DNA from: Sternotherus odoratus
Taxonomy: Eukaryota; Chordata; Testudines; Kinosternidae
Length of the DNA: 64,000 nucleotides
NCBI GenBank assembly: GCA_032164245.1
Contig: JAVMKO010000005.1
Location: 46,764,193 to 46,828,192, forward strand
Reading direction: 5' to 3'
Positions 59,701-64,000 of this stretch are shown here, one piece after another; position 1 is the stretch's first letter; each line of letters starts with the position of its first letter. The notes below the pieces were generated by a model. It saw only the letters and a list, made by a program, of their open reading frames with translations, searched no databases and had not been told where the DNA came from. The translations under genes were made by a program, and so were the position numbers.

Positions 59701-61988
59701 ATTTCTGTTTCCATCACAGTGGATTGCAGGAACTCTTAGCTAGAGTTCTGCTCCTCTCACCTAGTGTAGAATATCCCCTGTGGCGTTCTTTGGTAAAGGT
59801 TTTCTGAATCCCCCTCACTAGCAGTCATTGGTGAGGTGGTCACCAGCAGTTTGTATGGAGTGGGGTTCCCTACACACACTTTGAAATAATATGTATACAG
59901 ACTAGGATTTTTAAAATCCTAGTTTGGTATTATTTACTCACTAAAAAGCTTTGAAAGAAGTGGCTCCTACGGCATTTGGGGGAATGGGATGTTGAGATCT
60001 GTGAGAAGGCCCTTTGGGGGGGAGGGTAAAGGGAAGGGAAGATTTGATACTTTTGGTTTATGTGCATTGAAGCCTGTAGATGTTTTTTTTGGTGCGTCAG
60101 GCCTGACTTGGTGCTTTGTGTTCTAGCTGGAGACAGATCAAGAGCGGTTCCTGAATGACTTGCGCAAAGATGTCCAGAAGGAAGTGGGATTTGATGCTGT
60201 GATGAGGGTGCGCACGAGCACAGGTGGGTATTTGCATTGCCTAGACTTAAGAAACTGGACAGTAAACATGTAGGGAGTGGGAAGAGTCAGACACACACAC
60301 AGCCTGGAACATACGGCAATTAAGCTGAAGACCCATCTGCCCTTTGTAAAGTTCTGAAGTCCATGGGATTATGGCAAAACTGAATGAAAAGCTGTAGCAA
60401 GAGATCTCAAGGTAACTTAGTGTCCCTGATAGACAAGGTCTGCTGCACCTTCCCAAATACTGCCTGCTAGACTACTCTGCTATAAAATGTGTCTTGTTCA
60501 CCTTTGTGTGTGCTTTTTTTCTTTCAGGTATTCGAGCAACTGACTTCTTTGGAGCTTTCTACATGAGCAACACGACGGATGTGGAGCTGGCGGGTCTGGA
60601 CTGTGATAAAACCATCACAGTGGAATTCAAACATGATGACAAACTGAGTGAAGATAGTGGAGCGCTTCTTCAGGTGAGGCAGAAGACAGTCTGCAGGGAA
60701 GGGAATGGGGTGAGAACTTCCAAACTAAAAAATGTGCTGGCGTGCTACCAAACCTTCTCCAGGTGGAGATACAGGACCATTGATCTTTGGAGTGACAGCA
60801 TCCCCCTGTGTAACTTGCTATAAGGACTCCCGCTTTTGGAATTAAAATCATTCTCAGCTGTTCATGTACTGGGCTTATATGACTGCATTGCTGAGGGGTT
60901 CTGCTAGATTCCTTACTTGATGGAGGTGCCCTCCAGTTTGAATGCTGATGGTCTTCCATCTTCCCTCATTGGCTCATGGTGAAACTTTCACAAATGGTTC
61001 CTTTCCTCTCTGCCCAAGCCACACAATTAGCTGTTTCCCTTTGATCCTTCTCCCATTCCAGCTCCTCTTCAAAGTCCCCCAGGCAATACATTTTCCAAGA
61101 CTCTCTAAGCCAGTCTTCCCTACAGAGACATTTCCCCTCATATATGGAACTATAAAGAAGCTCAGTCTCTGTTTGCCTCCTATCCCCTATTCTTTGTCTA
61201 TATGCTCTTGGCTTTGATTGTAAATCCTTTAAAACTAGAACAGTATCATCTTTATTATCTGTCCAGCTATCCAAGCTGTGTTTGGAATAGTGGAAGTTCA
61301 CATGTGGGAGGGACTTGATAGTGTTAAGTGCTTTCTAATGCACCATACGAAGACTTTTATATAGGAAGGTAGAGAGACAGTGTGTTGGTTGAAAAATCAC
61401 TAGCTTTTCAACAAAAGGATTGATGGGCAGTTAGCTCTGGGGTACATCGGGCCAAACCCTAAATCTTACCTCCCATTTCTCAGGATCAGGTAGCTAAACT
61501 GAGATTACATTCCAGATCAAAGGGTTGGATGTTAACAAAATGGAATGTGCGGACTTGCTTACTGTAGCAGGACTGAGTTCTATTTAACTGGTCTGTCATT
61601 CTGTCTCTCTCTTTTTATAGTGTGCTCTGTTGTACACAAGCTGTGCAGGACAGCGACGACTCCGCATTCACAACCTCTCCCTGAACTGTTGCACGCAACT
61701 TGCTGACCTCTACCGGAATTGTGAGACAGACACACTCATCAATTACTTGGCTAAGTTCGGTAAGAAACTGTCTTGGAGAGTGTTAGTCTTACTATTACAT
61801 TGTAGTTCTCTGTAAGTGGTGGTTGGCGTTTTTAAATCCTTGTGCTCCTCCAATCTTTTCCTTCCCACAGACAGCTGTGATCATAGTACTTTTTGTCTGG
61901 ACATGAGGGACAGACAAAAGGCACAGCCTTGCTGCCTGTTGAGTCAGATACTAAGTCTGGTCAGTGGACTGGCTGAACAAACGGAGGC

Positions 61989-62040
<52 letters not shown>

Positions 62041-63692
62041 CTATTGCCGCCTGCATATGTTCACTCGTATCCAAAGTACTTTTCCCCCTTTAATGTTCCT
62101 GAGTTCCTCTGCTCCAGGCATGGAAAAACACAGTGGCTCCCACATCCAGGTCACATTTGTTAAACCAATGAACATCCTCATAGTGCCAAACCAGTGTGTA
62201 TTAAAAGTATACAAATTAAATAGGGTTTGTGGAACTGCAGAAGCTTTCTGTGCTCTCCTCTCCAAGAGGGAGAGGGTCACTTCCATTCCACAGTGGCCCC
62301 TTAAGGAATGGCATTGCCAGGCTCTACAAGGAGTCTCACCAGTTGTCCTTGGCCAGAAATGTGGCTGCAGGGCCTTCAAGGTGTGTGTGGGGTGGGGAGA
62401 TGGAGAATATGCATTCAAACAAGGTAAATGGGGATTGTTTGAGTTTCCTGTAGGAATGTGTAGACTCTTTCCCACAAAGGAAAAAAATGAAATATAACTT
62501 AGTCTATAATGTAAACCATCTGAGGTTGCTCTAGGTTTTTACACATGGCTGCAGCAAAGATTTTAGACCGCTTTGTAAGTTAAATGTTGTCATTAATAAT
62601 TATTTAACTTCCCTGATGGTTTTTTTTCCCCCTATGCCTTCCTGTGCAGCGTATCGTGGGGTTCTGAATAATCCAGTCAAGACAGTGCGAGACACGCTGA
62701 TCAACCAGTGCGCACAGATTCTGGCATGTTACCGAAAAAACTGTGCTAGCCCCTCTTCTGCTGGCCAGGTGACTGCTTGTGCTTTGGATTGGATGGCAGC
62801 TTTGGGAGGTTCATCTTGAGGAGGGAACTTCTCCCATCCCATTGAATCTGGGTGGAATGCTTTACTTAACAGCTGGGGGCAGAAATATAACCAGATAGCT
62901 TGGAAGAAAAGCTCTGTTCAGAGTGACTTCTCAGGTAGACTTTCCTGACATTGAAGCAGACCAGTCACCATCTCCTCAGGCGAAACTTATAATATCATGA
63001 GCTCTGTGATTCTTAGCAGCTGGTACCTTACATGATACTTGACCTCTTAAATAGAGGCCTCCATAGCAGGAAATCCCATTCCTTGGATACTACGTTTCTT
63101 TGAATTGCATAACACTTCAGTATGTTAAATGTTTTGGGTGGAGCCTCCTCAGATTTATTCCAGTGATGGGCAAGCTTCCTTTGTATGGCTCTGGTATTAC
63201 AGTATTTCTCAAGCACTATTAAGATGTAAGAGAACCACAGAGCGGGTGTCTGAATCTCAGCATCAGACACCTTAAAGAAGTAAGGATGCCATAATAATCC
63301 ACAGAGTTTTCCTGTCTGAATGAACTATACTCATGTGAAAACTAATAGGCCTCCAGAATTCTAAGGAATTGTAACTGTGATCCACTGTGATTTCCTTTCT
63401 AAGTTTGCCCCTCTCTCTCTCTTTTTTGTGGTCATTGAAATTACCGGCTGTCTCATTCAGTAAGGTGGCTGATTAACTTCTGTCTCTTTATCCACCATTT
63501 TGCCATTTGTAGCTGATCCTCCCTGAATGCATGAAGCTGCTTCCTGTGTACTTGAACTGTGTGTTGAAGAGTGATGTCCTGCAGCCTGGGGCAGAAATCA
63601 CCACTGATGACCGGGCCTACATCCGCCAGTTAGTCAGCTCCATGGATGTAGCAGAAACAAACGTTTTCTTTTACCCCAGGCTTTTGCCTCTG
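20548..63692 (+). CDS. SEC24C: SEC24C, COPII coat cargo adaptor (whole gene, 3' end outside window)
   Basis: Spliced coding sequence of 19 constitutive exons, 987 codons in the window. SEC24C pairs with SEC23 in the inner COPII coat at ER exit sites and selects cargo; SEC24C/D bind IxM-type signals on SNAREs. Order: Pro/Gln/Gly-rich disordered region (about residues 1-355), Cys4 zinc finger (458, 461, 480, 483), trunk (about 530-775), beta-sandwich (about 780-865), helical domain (about 875-980). The gelsolin-like domain, stop codon and 3' UTR are missing. The N-terminus ([18 protein letters not shown]) and [14 protein letters not shown] identify SEC24C over SEC24D. Every junction is GT-AG and phase-consistent, with no frameshift, so the gene looks functional. 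The disordered region is about 30 residues longer than I recall for human. Confidence 0.96.
21931..22199 (+). repeat. CR1-type LINE 3' end
   Basis: It contains GATGGATCTTTGGTCTGACC and ends in TTCTTATGTTCTTATG, an octamer-type LINE tail. A related copy lies at 49565-49880. Before it, 21688-21900 holds two fragments of the snapback family (CAGACTAACACAGCTACC and CATCCGACGAAGTGGGTATT). Confidence 0.65.
22979..23165 (+). repeat. tRNA-derived turtle SINE (Cry-type), diverged 3' part
   Basis: GGGATAGCTCAGTGGTTTGAG and GGGTTGTGAGTTCAGTCC boxes are well kept. The 3' part reads GACTTGATGACCTTCAAGG rather than the usual tail, a subfamily difference. Confidence 0.8.
25165..25330 (+). repeat. Short CR1-type fragment
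   Basis: TTGTTTAGTTTAGAGAGGAG and AATGAATGGTATGGAAAGT match the C-terminal/3' UTR texture of CR1. No ORF. Confidence 0.45.
26554..26695 (+). CDS. SEC24C: SEC24C exon 3 (residues 59-105)
   Basis: Acceptor TGTATCCCTAG, donor GT at 26696. It encodes a Pro/Ala/Ser-rich stretch ([16 protein letters not shown]) followed by [12 protein letters not shown] and QMQR, segments I recognise from SEC24C orthologs. The APPPTSG unit is doubled. Phase 1 in, phase 2 out. Confidence 0.92.
27360..28175. repeat. G-rich hAT-associated repeat in intron 3
   Basis: It is built of GGGCTGGGGCAGGAGGTTGG-like words, then a GC-rich part. It ends GATTAGTTGGTGACCACTG (to about 28178), which resembles a hAT terminus read inward (CAGTGGTCACCAA). 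The opposite terminus was not found. The + strand frames 27351-28127 are composition artefacts. Confidence 0.5.
28445..28573. mobile_element. Short hAT-type MITE, same family as 10970-11547
   Basis: Left end CAGGGCTGGCTCTAGGC, right end AGAGCCGGCCCTG. Flanks CTAAGTGG (28437-28444) and CTAAGGGG (28574-28581) match 7 of 8. It is 129 bp, an internal deletion relative to the 578-bp relative. Confidence 0.75.
29487..29662 (+). CDS. SEC24C: SEC24C exon 4 (residues 106-164)
   Basis: Acceptor CTCCCCTCACAG, donor GT at 29663. It encodes a disordered region with the conserved motif [12 protein letters not shown] and a helical AGMQIGSS segment. Phase 2 in, phase 1 out. Reading through the donor gives a spurious longer frame to 29754. 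Confidence 0.92.
30564..30814. mobile_element. Harbinger-type MITE with TTA target duplication
   Basis: Left end GGCTTAGTCTACACT, right end GTAGACATAGCC, flanked by TTA at 30561-30563 and 30815-30817. 251 bp, noncoding. GCACTTTTGTCAGT near the left is mirrored by ACTGACAAAAGTGC near 30632. Its end resembles Harbinger A (GGCCTGGTCTACACT), a candidate source of transposase. Confidence 0.8.
31170..31631 (+). CDS. SEC24C: SEC24C exon 5 (residues 165-318)
   Basis: The largest coding exon, 462 nt. Acceptor CTCATCAG, donor GTAAGT at 31632. The product is almost entirely Pro/Ser/Gly/Thr with conserved [18 protein letters not shown] and a closing GYQMQQNG. It is part of the disordered arm that, in SEC24 proteins, is dispensable for the fold. 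Phase 1 in and out. Confidence 0.93.
31875..33190 (+). repeat. CR1 LINE, C-terminal reverse transcriptase and 3' UTR, decayed
   Basis: From about 31940 the frames read [18 protein letters not shown], then (32535-32825) [20 protein letters not shown] and [18 protein letters not shown], then [18 protein letters not shown], the standard C-terminal blocks of CR1 ORF2. Several frameshifts and internal deletions separate them. It ends GGTTGGTCCTGCTTTGAGCA without the terminal octamers. Confidence 0.85.
34232..35483 (+). pseudogene. Harbinger B DDE transposase, one frameshift from open
   Basis: The N-terminal part starts at ATG 34232 ([10 protein letters not shown]) and stays open to the stop at 34490-34492. 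The remainder is open from before 34500 to 35483 in another frame. The join is at VLQVWD near 34486, where one extra G is the simplest lesion. The second part has an HTH ([20 protein letters not shown]) and all three catalytic residues: Asp in [10 protein letters not shown], Asp in [11 protein letters not shown], Glu in [12 protein letters not shown]. About 417 residues in total would be typical of HARBI1-type transposases. Poly(A) signal AATAAA near 35638. Confidence 0.85.
35738..37553 (-). pseudogene. Harbinger B Myb/SANT-like gene, two exons, one frameshift
   Basis: Exon 1 starts at 37553 ([20 protein letters not shown]) with a trihelix/SANT fold and [16 protein letters not shown] frameshift near 37150-37200 precedes an acidic tail in another frame (DKEEEEAATP). 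The proposed donor is GCGCAG/GTACAG (last exon base 36969), the acceptor TTTCCCCAG (exon 2 starts 36324). Exon 2 encodes a strongly charged coiled helix ([13 protein letters not shown], then R/E-rich) and a Pro-rich tail to 35738. In this superfamily the partner protein binds transposon ends. Same two-exon layout as element A. Splice sites are my inference. Confidence 0.7.
36632..36898 (+). CDS. Extra ORF in Harbinger B, opposite the Myb-like intron (88 aa, unknown)
   Basis: ATG at 36632 ([20 protein letters not shown]) to TAG after FHM at 36898; the frame is open from 36602. The product looks like a compact helical domain: [50 protein letters not shown], with mixed charge and no low complexity. 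It lies within the predicted 644-nt Myb-like intron on the other strand. No similar frame is seen in the shorter intron of element A. I do not recognise the family. It could be an accessory protein, a captured host exon or a chance ORF. The minus-strand frames over it look less protein-like. Confidence 0.45.
   Translation: MEQDRAGILRRCGFRPGPYAACICAAMLPPPLLEEWRGLVTVAGTVNTLGLPRNLRRHIARALIETFAEITDEDYREVIEYINALFHM
38251..38490. mobile_element. Harbinger-type MITE, one end only
   Basis: Left end GGCTGTGTCTACACTAG preceded by TAA (38248-38253 region). The interior has GCCCACCGACCTAATGCTG words common in turtle MITEs. The right terminus appears replaced near a G run at 38477. Confidence 0.5.
39228..39358 (+). 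CDS. SEC24C: SEC24C exon 6 (residues 319-362)
   Basis: Acceptor TCATTTTCAG, donor GTAAGT at 39359. It encodes [14 protein letters not shown], a Pro run and the junction motif [11 protein letters not shown], which leads into the folded core. It leaves in phase 0, which lets an extra in-frame exon be added after it. Confidence 0.92.
39483..39632 (+). repeat. MIR SINE
   Basis: ACCTAGTGATTAGAGCATGG, GGACATCTGAGTTCTATTCC and CCTTTGTTTCTCTATTTGTA keep the order of MIR landmarks. It is ancient and diverged. Confidence 0.75.
41005..41073 (+). CDS. SEC24C: SEC24C alternative exon 6b candidate (23 codons)
   Basis: A 69-nt, phase 0/0 segment with donor GTAAGT at 41074. It encodes [10 protein letters not shown] then [13 protein letters not shown], closely matching the end of exon 6 ([11 protein letters not shown]) and sharing ATTCCTAGCCC immediately before GTAAGT. 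The acceptor is an AG after an A-rich stretch (AAAAAAAAG, 41004), with the pyrimidine tract about 25-70 nt upstream and no intervening AG. A second in-frame acceptor at 41028 would give 15 codons. It could be a cassette or could replace exon 6, though replacement would break phase because exon 6 enters in phase 1. It is not counted in the 987 codons. Confidence 0.65.
42988..43099 (+). CDS. SEC24C: SEC24C exon 7 (residues 363-399)
   Basis: Acceptor CCATTCTAG, donor GT at 43100. It encodes [12 protein letters not shown] and [20 protein letters not shown], the start of the folded core. A run of eight C lies in the coding sequence (VPPLV). Phase 0 in, phase 1 out. Confidence 0.95.
43390..46800 (+). 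mobile_element. DIRS-like retroelement, decayed and rearranged
   Basis: 43390-43660 resembles the leader of turtle DIRS-type elements. 43860-45160 has gag-like Ser/Pro-rich coding texture with stops. 45270-45560 encodes RNase H and connection blocks ([29 protein letters not shown], then [13 protein letters not shown] in a second frame). 46190-46770 encodes reverse transcriptase blocks ([41 protein letters not shown]) in several frames. The catalytic motif expected as YLDD reads YLHN at 46625-46636, and the RNase H TDN reads TNN at 45350-45358. No tyrosine recombinase is seen. RNase H precedes RT, the reverse of the normal order. Not functional. Confidence 0.65.
47194..47321 (+). CDS. SEC24C: SEC24C exon 8 (residues 400-442)
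   Basis: Acceptor CCCCTTCAG, donor GTGAGA at 47322. It encodes [20 protein letters not shown] and [13 protein letters not shown], which forms part of the beta-barrel around the zinc finger in SEC24 structures. Phase 1 in, phase 0 out. Confidence 0.95.
47575..48110. repeat. Interspersed repeat, class uncertain
   Basis: It opens TTTACTCCTGGGCGAATTCT, then CATGTGCAGAATTTGTCC and GATTTCTTTGCTTCCCCAC, words I associate with a common turtle repeat. It ends in a C-rich stretch (47960-48110). No TIR or ORF supports a class. The rest of intron 8 (48110-49061) is unremarkable. Confidence 0.35.
49062..49200 (+). CDS. SEC24C: SEC24C exon 9, zinc finger (residues 443-488)
   Basis: Acceptor GCTCCTCAG, donor GTAAGC at 49201. 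It carries the complete Cys4 zinc finger: CNRC (458, 461) and CCFC (480, 483) around [15 protein letters not shown], all four ligands present. This finger lies at the SEC23-SEC24 interface side of the coat subunit. Phase 0 in, phase 1 out. Confidence 0.96.
49565..49880 (+). repeat. CR1-type LINE 3' end
   Basis: AACCTGTGGAACTCTTTGCC, GGGGATGGATCACTTGATAA, CACCTGGCATTGGCCACTGT and AGATGGACCTTTGGT follow the same order as the copy at 21931-22199. Confidence 0.7.
50266..50550. mobile_element. Harbinger-type MITE with three consecutive hairpins
   Basis: Left end GGGCTTGTCCTCACT; right end GAGTGAAGATGAGCCC. Flanked by TTA at 50263-50265 and 50551-50553. 285 bp, GC-rich inside. Hairpins: 50291-50318 with 50328-50356 (28-bp arms, one bulge, one mismatch), 50407-50419 with 50428-50440 (13 bp, perfect), 50466-50486 with 50490-50510 (21 bp, two mismatches). 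The ends resemble Harbinger B (GGGCTTGGTTACACT), a plausible source of transposase. Confidence 0.85.
51174..51520. repeat. hAT left end with G-rich minisatellite
   Basis: CAGGGGTGGGGAACCTCCGG at 51174 is a hAT-type terminus. From 51321 to 51493 GAGGCCGGGCTGGGGGGCGG recurs about six times with variable G runs. The matching right terminus is absent. Many runs of four or more G lie on the + strand, the sense strand of the SEC24C intron. Confidence 0.6.
51768..51883 (+). CDS. SEC24C: SEC24C exon 10 (residues 489-527)
   Basis: Acceptor TTGTCCCTAG, donor GTACAG at 51884. It encodes [20 protein letters not shown] and [17 protein letters not shown], linking zinc finger to trunk. The family-conserved [13 protein letters not shown] block is intact. 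Phase 1 in, phase 0 out. Confidence 0.95.
51976..53343. mobile_element. hAT-type element with perfect target duplication, carrying a minisatellite
   Basis: Left end CAGGGGTCGGGAACC; right end GGTTCCTGACCCCTG, an exact inverted match apart from one base. Target copies TTCTAGCT at 51968-51975 and 53344-53351 are identical. Inside, a GC-rich unit of 43-44 bp (GGCTCTGAAAGC landmark at 52085, 52129, 52172) is repeated three times, then a 16 x 50-bp array (52278-53077), then an AT-rich 3' part with a second GAGTCAAAAAGGTTCC copy (53174) before the terminus. No transposase is encoded. Confidence 0.9.
52278..53090. repeat. 16 x 50-bp minisatellite
   Basis: Units start with GCCGTTTGC at 52278, 52328 and every 50 bp to 53078, where a partial unit of about 12 bp ends the array. 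No unit has an insertion or deletion. Variation is confined to three diagnostic sites: GCAAGG/GCCAGG, the segment GAGAGGAGGCAGG / GAGAGGAGGCTGG / GAGGGGAGGCAGG, and GAGCT/GAGCA. The three minus-strand frames are all open because the unit lacks stops. Confidence 0.98.
53352..54768. other. SEC24C: Intron 10, 3' part
   Basis: AT-rich to average composition, with a long pyrimidine-rich stretch at 54000-54140. No repeat family or exon recognised. Confidence 0.5.
54769..54893 (+). CDS. SEC24C: SEC24C exon 11, trunk start (residues 528-568)
   Basis: Acceptor TTCCCACAG, donor GTAACT at 54894. It encodes [19 protein letters not shown], the first strand of the vWA-like trunk with the conserved MIDVS, then a helix ([17 protein letters not shown]). 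Phase 0 in, phase 2 out. Confidence 0.95.
55309..55500 (+). CDS. SEC24C: SEC24C exon 12, trunk (residues 569-632)
   Basis: Acceptor TATTTTACAG, donor GTAACG at 55501. It encodes [40 protein letters not shown] and [10 protein letters not shown], among the most conserved blocks of the family. Phase 2 in and out. Confidence 0.96.
56584..56677 (+). CDS. SEC24C: SEC24C exon 13, trunk (residues 633-664)
   Basis: Acceptor TTTCCTGGTAG, donor GTTTGT at 56678, which is weaker than the other donors. It encodes [19 protein letters not shown] and [12 protein letters not shown]. Phase 2 in, phase 0 out. Confidence 0.95.
57666..57782 (+). CDS. SEC24C: SEC24C exon 14, trunk (residues 665-703)
   Basis: Acceptor CTCCTGTAG, donor GTAATC at 57783. 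It encodes [20 protein letters not shown] and the invariant [18 protein letters not shown], which in SEC24 proteins lies by a cargo-binding surface. Exactly 39 codons, phase 0 in and out. Confidence 0.95.
57850..58036. mobile_element. hAT-type MITE in intron 14
   Basis: Left end CAGGCCTGCACAA, right end TTGTGCAGGCCCG. Target copies ATCCAATG (57842-57849) and ATCTAATG (58037-58044) match 7 of 8. 187 bp, with GTGCGGCCC near the left and GTGGCCCTC near the right. Noncoding. Confidence 0.75.
58364..58534 (+). CDS. SEC24C: SEC24C exon 15, trunk (residues 704-760)
   Basis: Acceptor TGCTCCCTAG, donor GTAAGT at 58535. It encodes [40 protein letters not shown] and a [12 protein letters not shown] end. 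VVPYQTGG differs from the usual QLTGG. Phase 0 in and out. Confidence 0.95.
58751..58989. repeat. Long foldback repeat
   Basis: Arm 58751-58860, loop 58861-58879, arm 58880-58989. The 110-bp arms are complementary apart from about three positions. Arms contain TCCTGTGGCACCTTAAAGAC and GGATGCATGCAGTGGAAG. The right arm continues into the family's sense end (ACGGCTACCTCTCTGATTCT, 59018-59037). Lies in intron 15, in an untranslated position. Confidence 0.95.
59040..60126. other. SEC24C: Intron 15, 3' part
   Basis: No repeat family or exon recognised. Confidence 0.5.
60127..60223 (+). CDS. SEC24C: SEC24C exon 16, trunk to beta-sandwich (residues 761-792)
   Basis: Acceptor TGTGTTCTAG, donor GTGGGT at 60224. 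It encodes [20 protein letters not shown] and the conserved [13 protein letters not shown] that starts the beta-sandwich. Phase 0 in, phase 1 out. Confidence 0.95.
60528..60673 (+). CDS. SEC24C: SEC24C exon 17, beta-sandwich (residues 793-841)
   Basis: Acceptor TTTCTTTCAG, donor GTGAGG at 60674. It encodes [20 protein letters not shown] and [18 protein letters not shown]. Phase 1 in, phase 0 out. Confidence 0.95.
61621..61759 (+). CDS. SEC24C: SEC24C exon 18, beta-sandwich to helical domain (residues 842-887)
   Basis: Acceptor CTTTTTATAG, donor GTAAGA at 61760. It encodes [20 protein letters not shown], the end of the beta-sandwich, then [20 protein letters not shown], the first helices of the helical domain. 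Phase 0 in, phase 1 out. Confidence 0.96.
61991..62038. repeat. (GT)24 microsatellite
   Basis: An uninterrupted run of 24 GT units in intron 18, likely polymorphic. Confidence 0.98.
62650..62768 (+). CDS. SEC24C: SEC24C exon 19, helical domain (residues 888-927)
   Basis: Acceptor TTCCTGTGCAG, donor GTGACT at 62769. It encodes [20 protein letters not shown] and [19 protein letters not shown]. Phase 1 in, phase 0 out. Confidence 0.96.
63513..63692 (+). CDS. SEC24C: SEC24C exon 20, helical domain (residues 928-987); last exon in window
   Basis: Acceptor CCATTTGTAG, donor GTAAGT at 63693. It encodes [40 protein letters not shown] and FFYPRLLPL. Sixty codons, phase 0 in and out. The protein needs roughly 140 more residues (gelsolin-like domain and C-terminus) from exons beyond 64000; the rest of the window is intron. 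Confidence 0.96.
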
Positions 63693-64000
63693 GTAAGTGC
63701 TTCTGTTCTGAGTACATTCAAGCCTTGTTGCACACCACGAGTAGTCTTTATTCCAGATACCTCACCTTTCCCTCCTCTCCCCAGAAGAGTAACATTTCCT
63801 TGTGAGATGTAAGAGCTCTTTGGGAGAGGAGCTGAGATGTGCCATCCAGCACTTGCCTTTTTAATACCATAAATTTTGTGTTTATTACTTCACATACTAG
63901 ATTTGACAGGGTTTTTAATCCTCCTCCTACCATGTGGGAATGGGTGAGCAGGGTTCTGCGCTCTTTTGCAGCCTGGCAAATCCTCTTGCTGAATCCTTGT
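63693..64000. other. SEC24C: Intron 20, truncated by window end
   Basis: Starts with donor GTAAGT. No further exon is reached. Confidence 0.8.

Larger units (their letters stand above)
60674..63512. other. SEC24C: Introns 17, 18 and 19
   Basis: Introns 60674-61620, 61760-62649 and 62769-63512. The only named feature is the GT microsatellite in intron 18. The 177-aa frame 61964-62497 is intronic and begins with the Val/Cys translation of that microsatellite. Confidence 0.6.

Noticed and set aside
61964..62497. 177-codon + strand frame
   Set aside because: It begins with the translation of the GT microsatellite and lies wholly inside intron 18.

Overview
The window is vertebrate nuclear DNA, most probably from a turtle. 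The evidence is tRNA-derived SINEs that share a 3' tail with CR1 LINEs (the arrangement of the cryptodiran Cry-type SINE), CR1 3' ends, hAT and PIF/Harbinger DNA transposons with their MITEs, a decayed DIRS-like retroelement and one MIR copy. The only host gene I can support is SEC24C, on the + strand. It encodes a cargo-binding subunit of the COPII inner coat. Its CpG-island promoter and 5' UTR exon lie near 11.6-12.4 kb, its start codon is at 20548, and 19 constitutive coding exons run to 63692. All junctions are GT-AG and join in phase, giving 987 codons. The last exons (end of the gelsolin-like domain, stop codon, 3' UTR) lie beyond the window.

Layout. 1-597: nothing recognised. 598-about 5650: an old PIF/Harbinger transposon (element A) with a broken Myb/SANT-like gene (+), a broken DDE transposase (-), an internal duplication and an inserted LTR-like sequence. 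5693-10107: a SINE, simple repeats, an antisense CR1 and a G-rich repeat. 10110-11750: degenerate tandem repeats with two hAT insertions, running into the SEC24C promoter, which has two perfect CRE sites and repeated ETS sites. 12031-20519: intron 1 with SINE, hAT and foldback repeats. 20520-63692: SEC24C exons 2-20. The largest introns carry G-rich repeats (intron 3), a CR1 plus a 4.1-kb, nearly intact PIF/Harbinger transposon with TTA target duplications (intron 5, element B), a rearranged DIRS-like element (intron 7), a MITE with three consecutive hairpins (intron 9) and a 1.4-kb hAT element containing a perfectly regular 16 x 50-bp minisatellite (intron 10).

SEC24C acts with SEC23 and SAR1 at ER exit sites. 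The exons encode, in order, a long Pro/Gln/Gly-rich disordered N-terminus, a Cys4 zinc finger, the trunk, the beta-sandwich and the helical domain. An extra in-frame 69-nt exon candidate in intron 6 looks like a duplicate of the 3' end of exon 6.

The best candidates for something undescribed are an additional ORF in Harbinger element B, lying opposite the predicted intron of its Myb-like gene; the duplicated SEC24C exon; the length-locked minisatellite inside the hAT element; and two snapback copies of one repeat family. No bacterial-type system, CRISPR array or intact virus is present. Family names rest on recognition by eye, without database searches.
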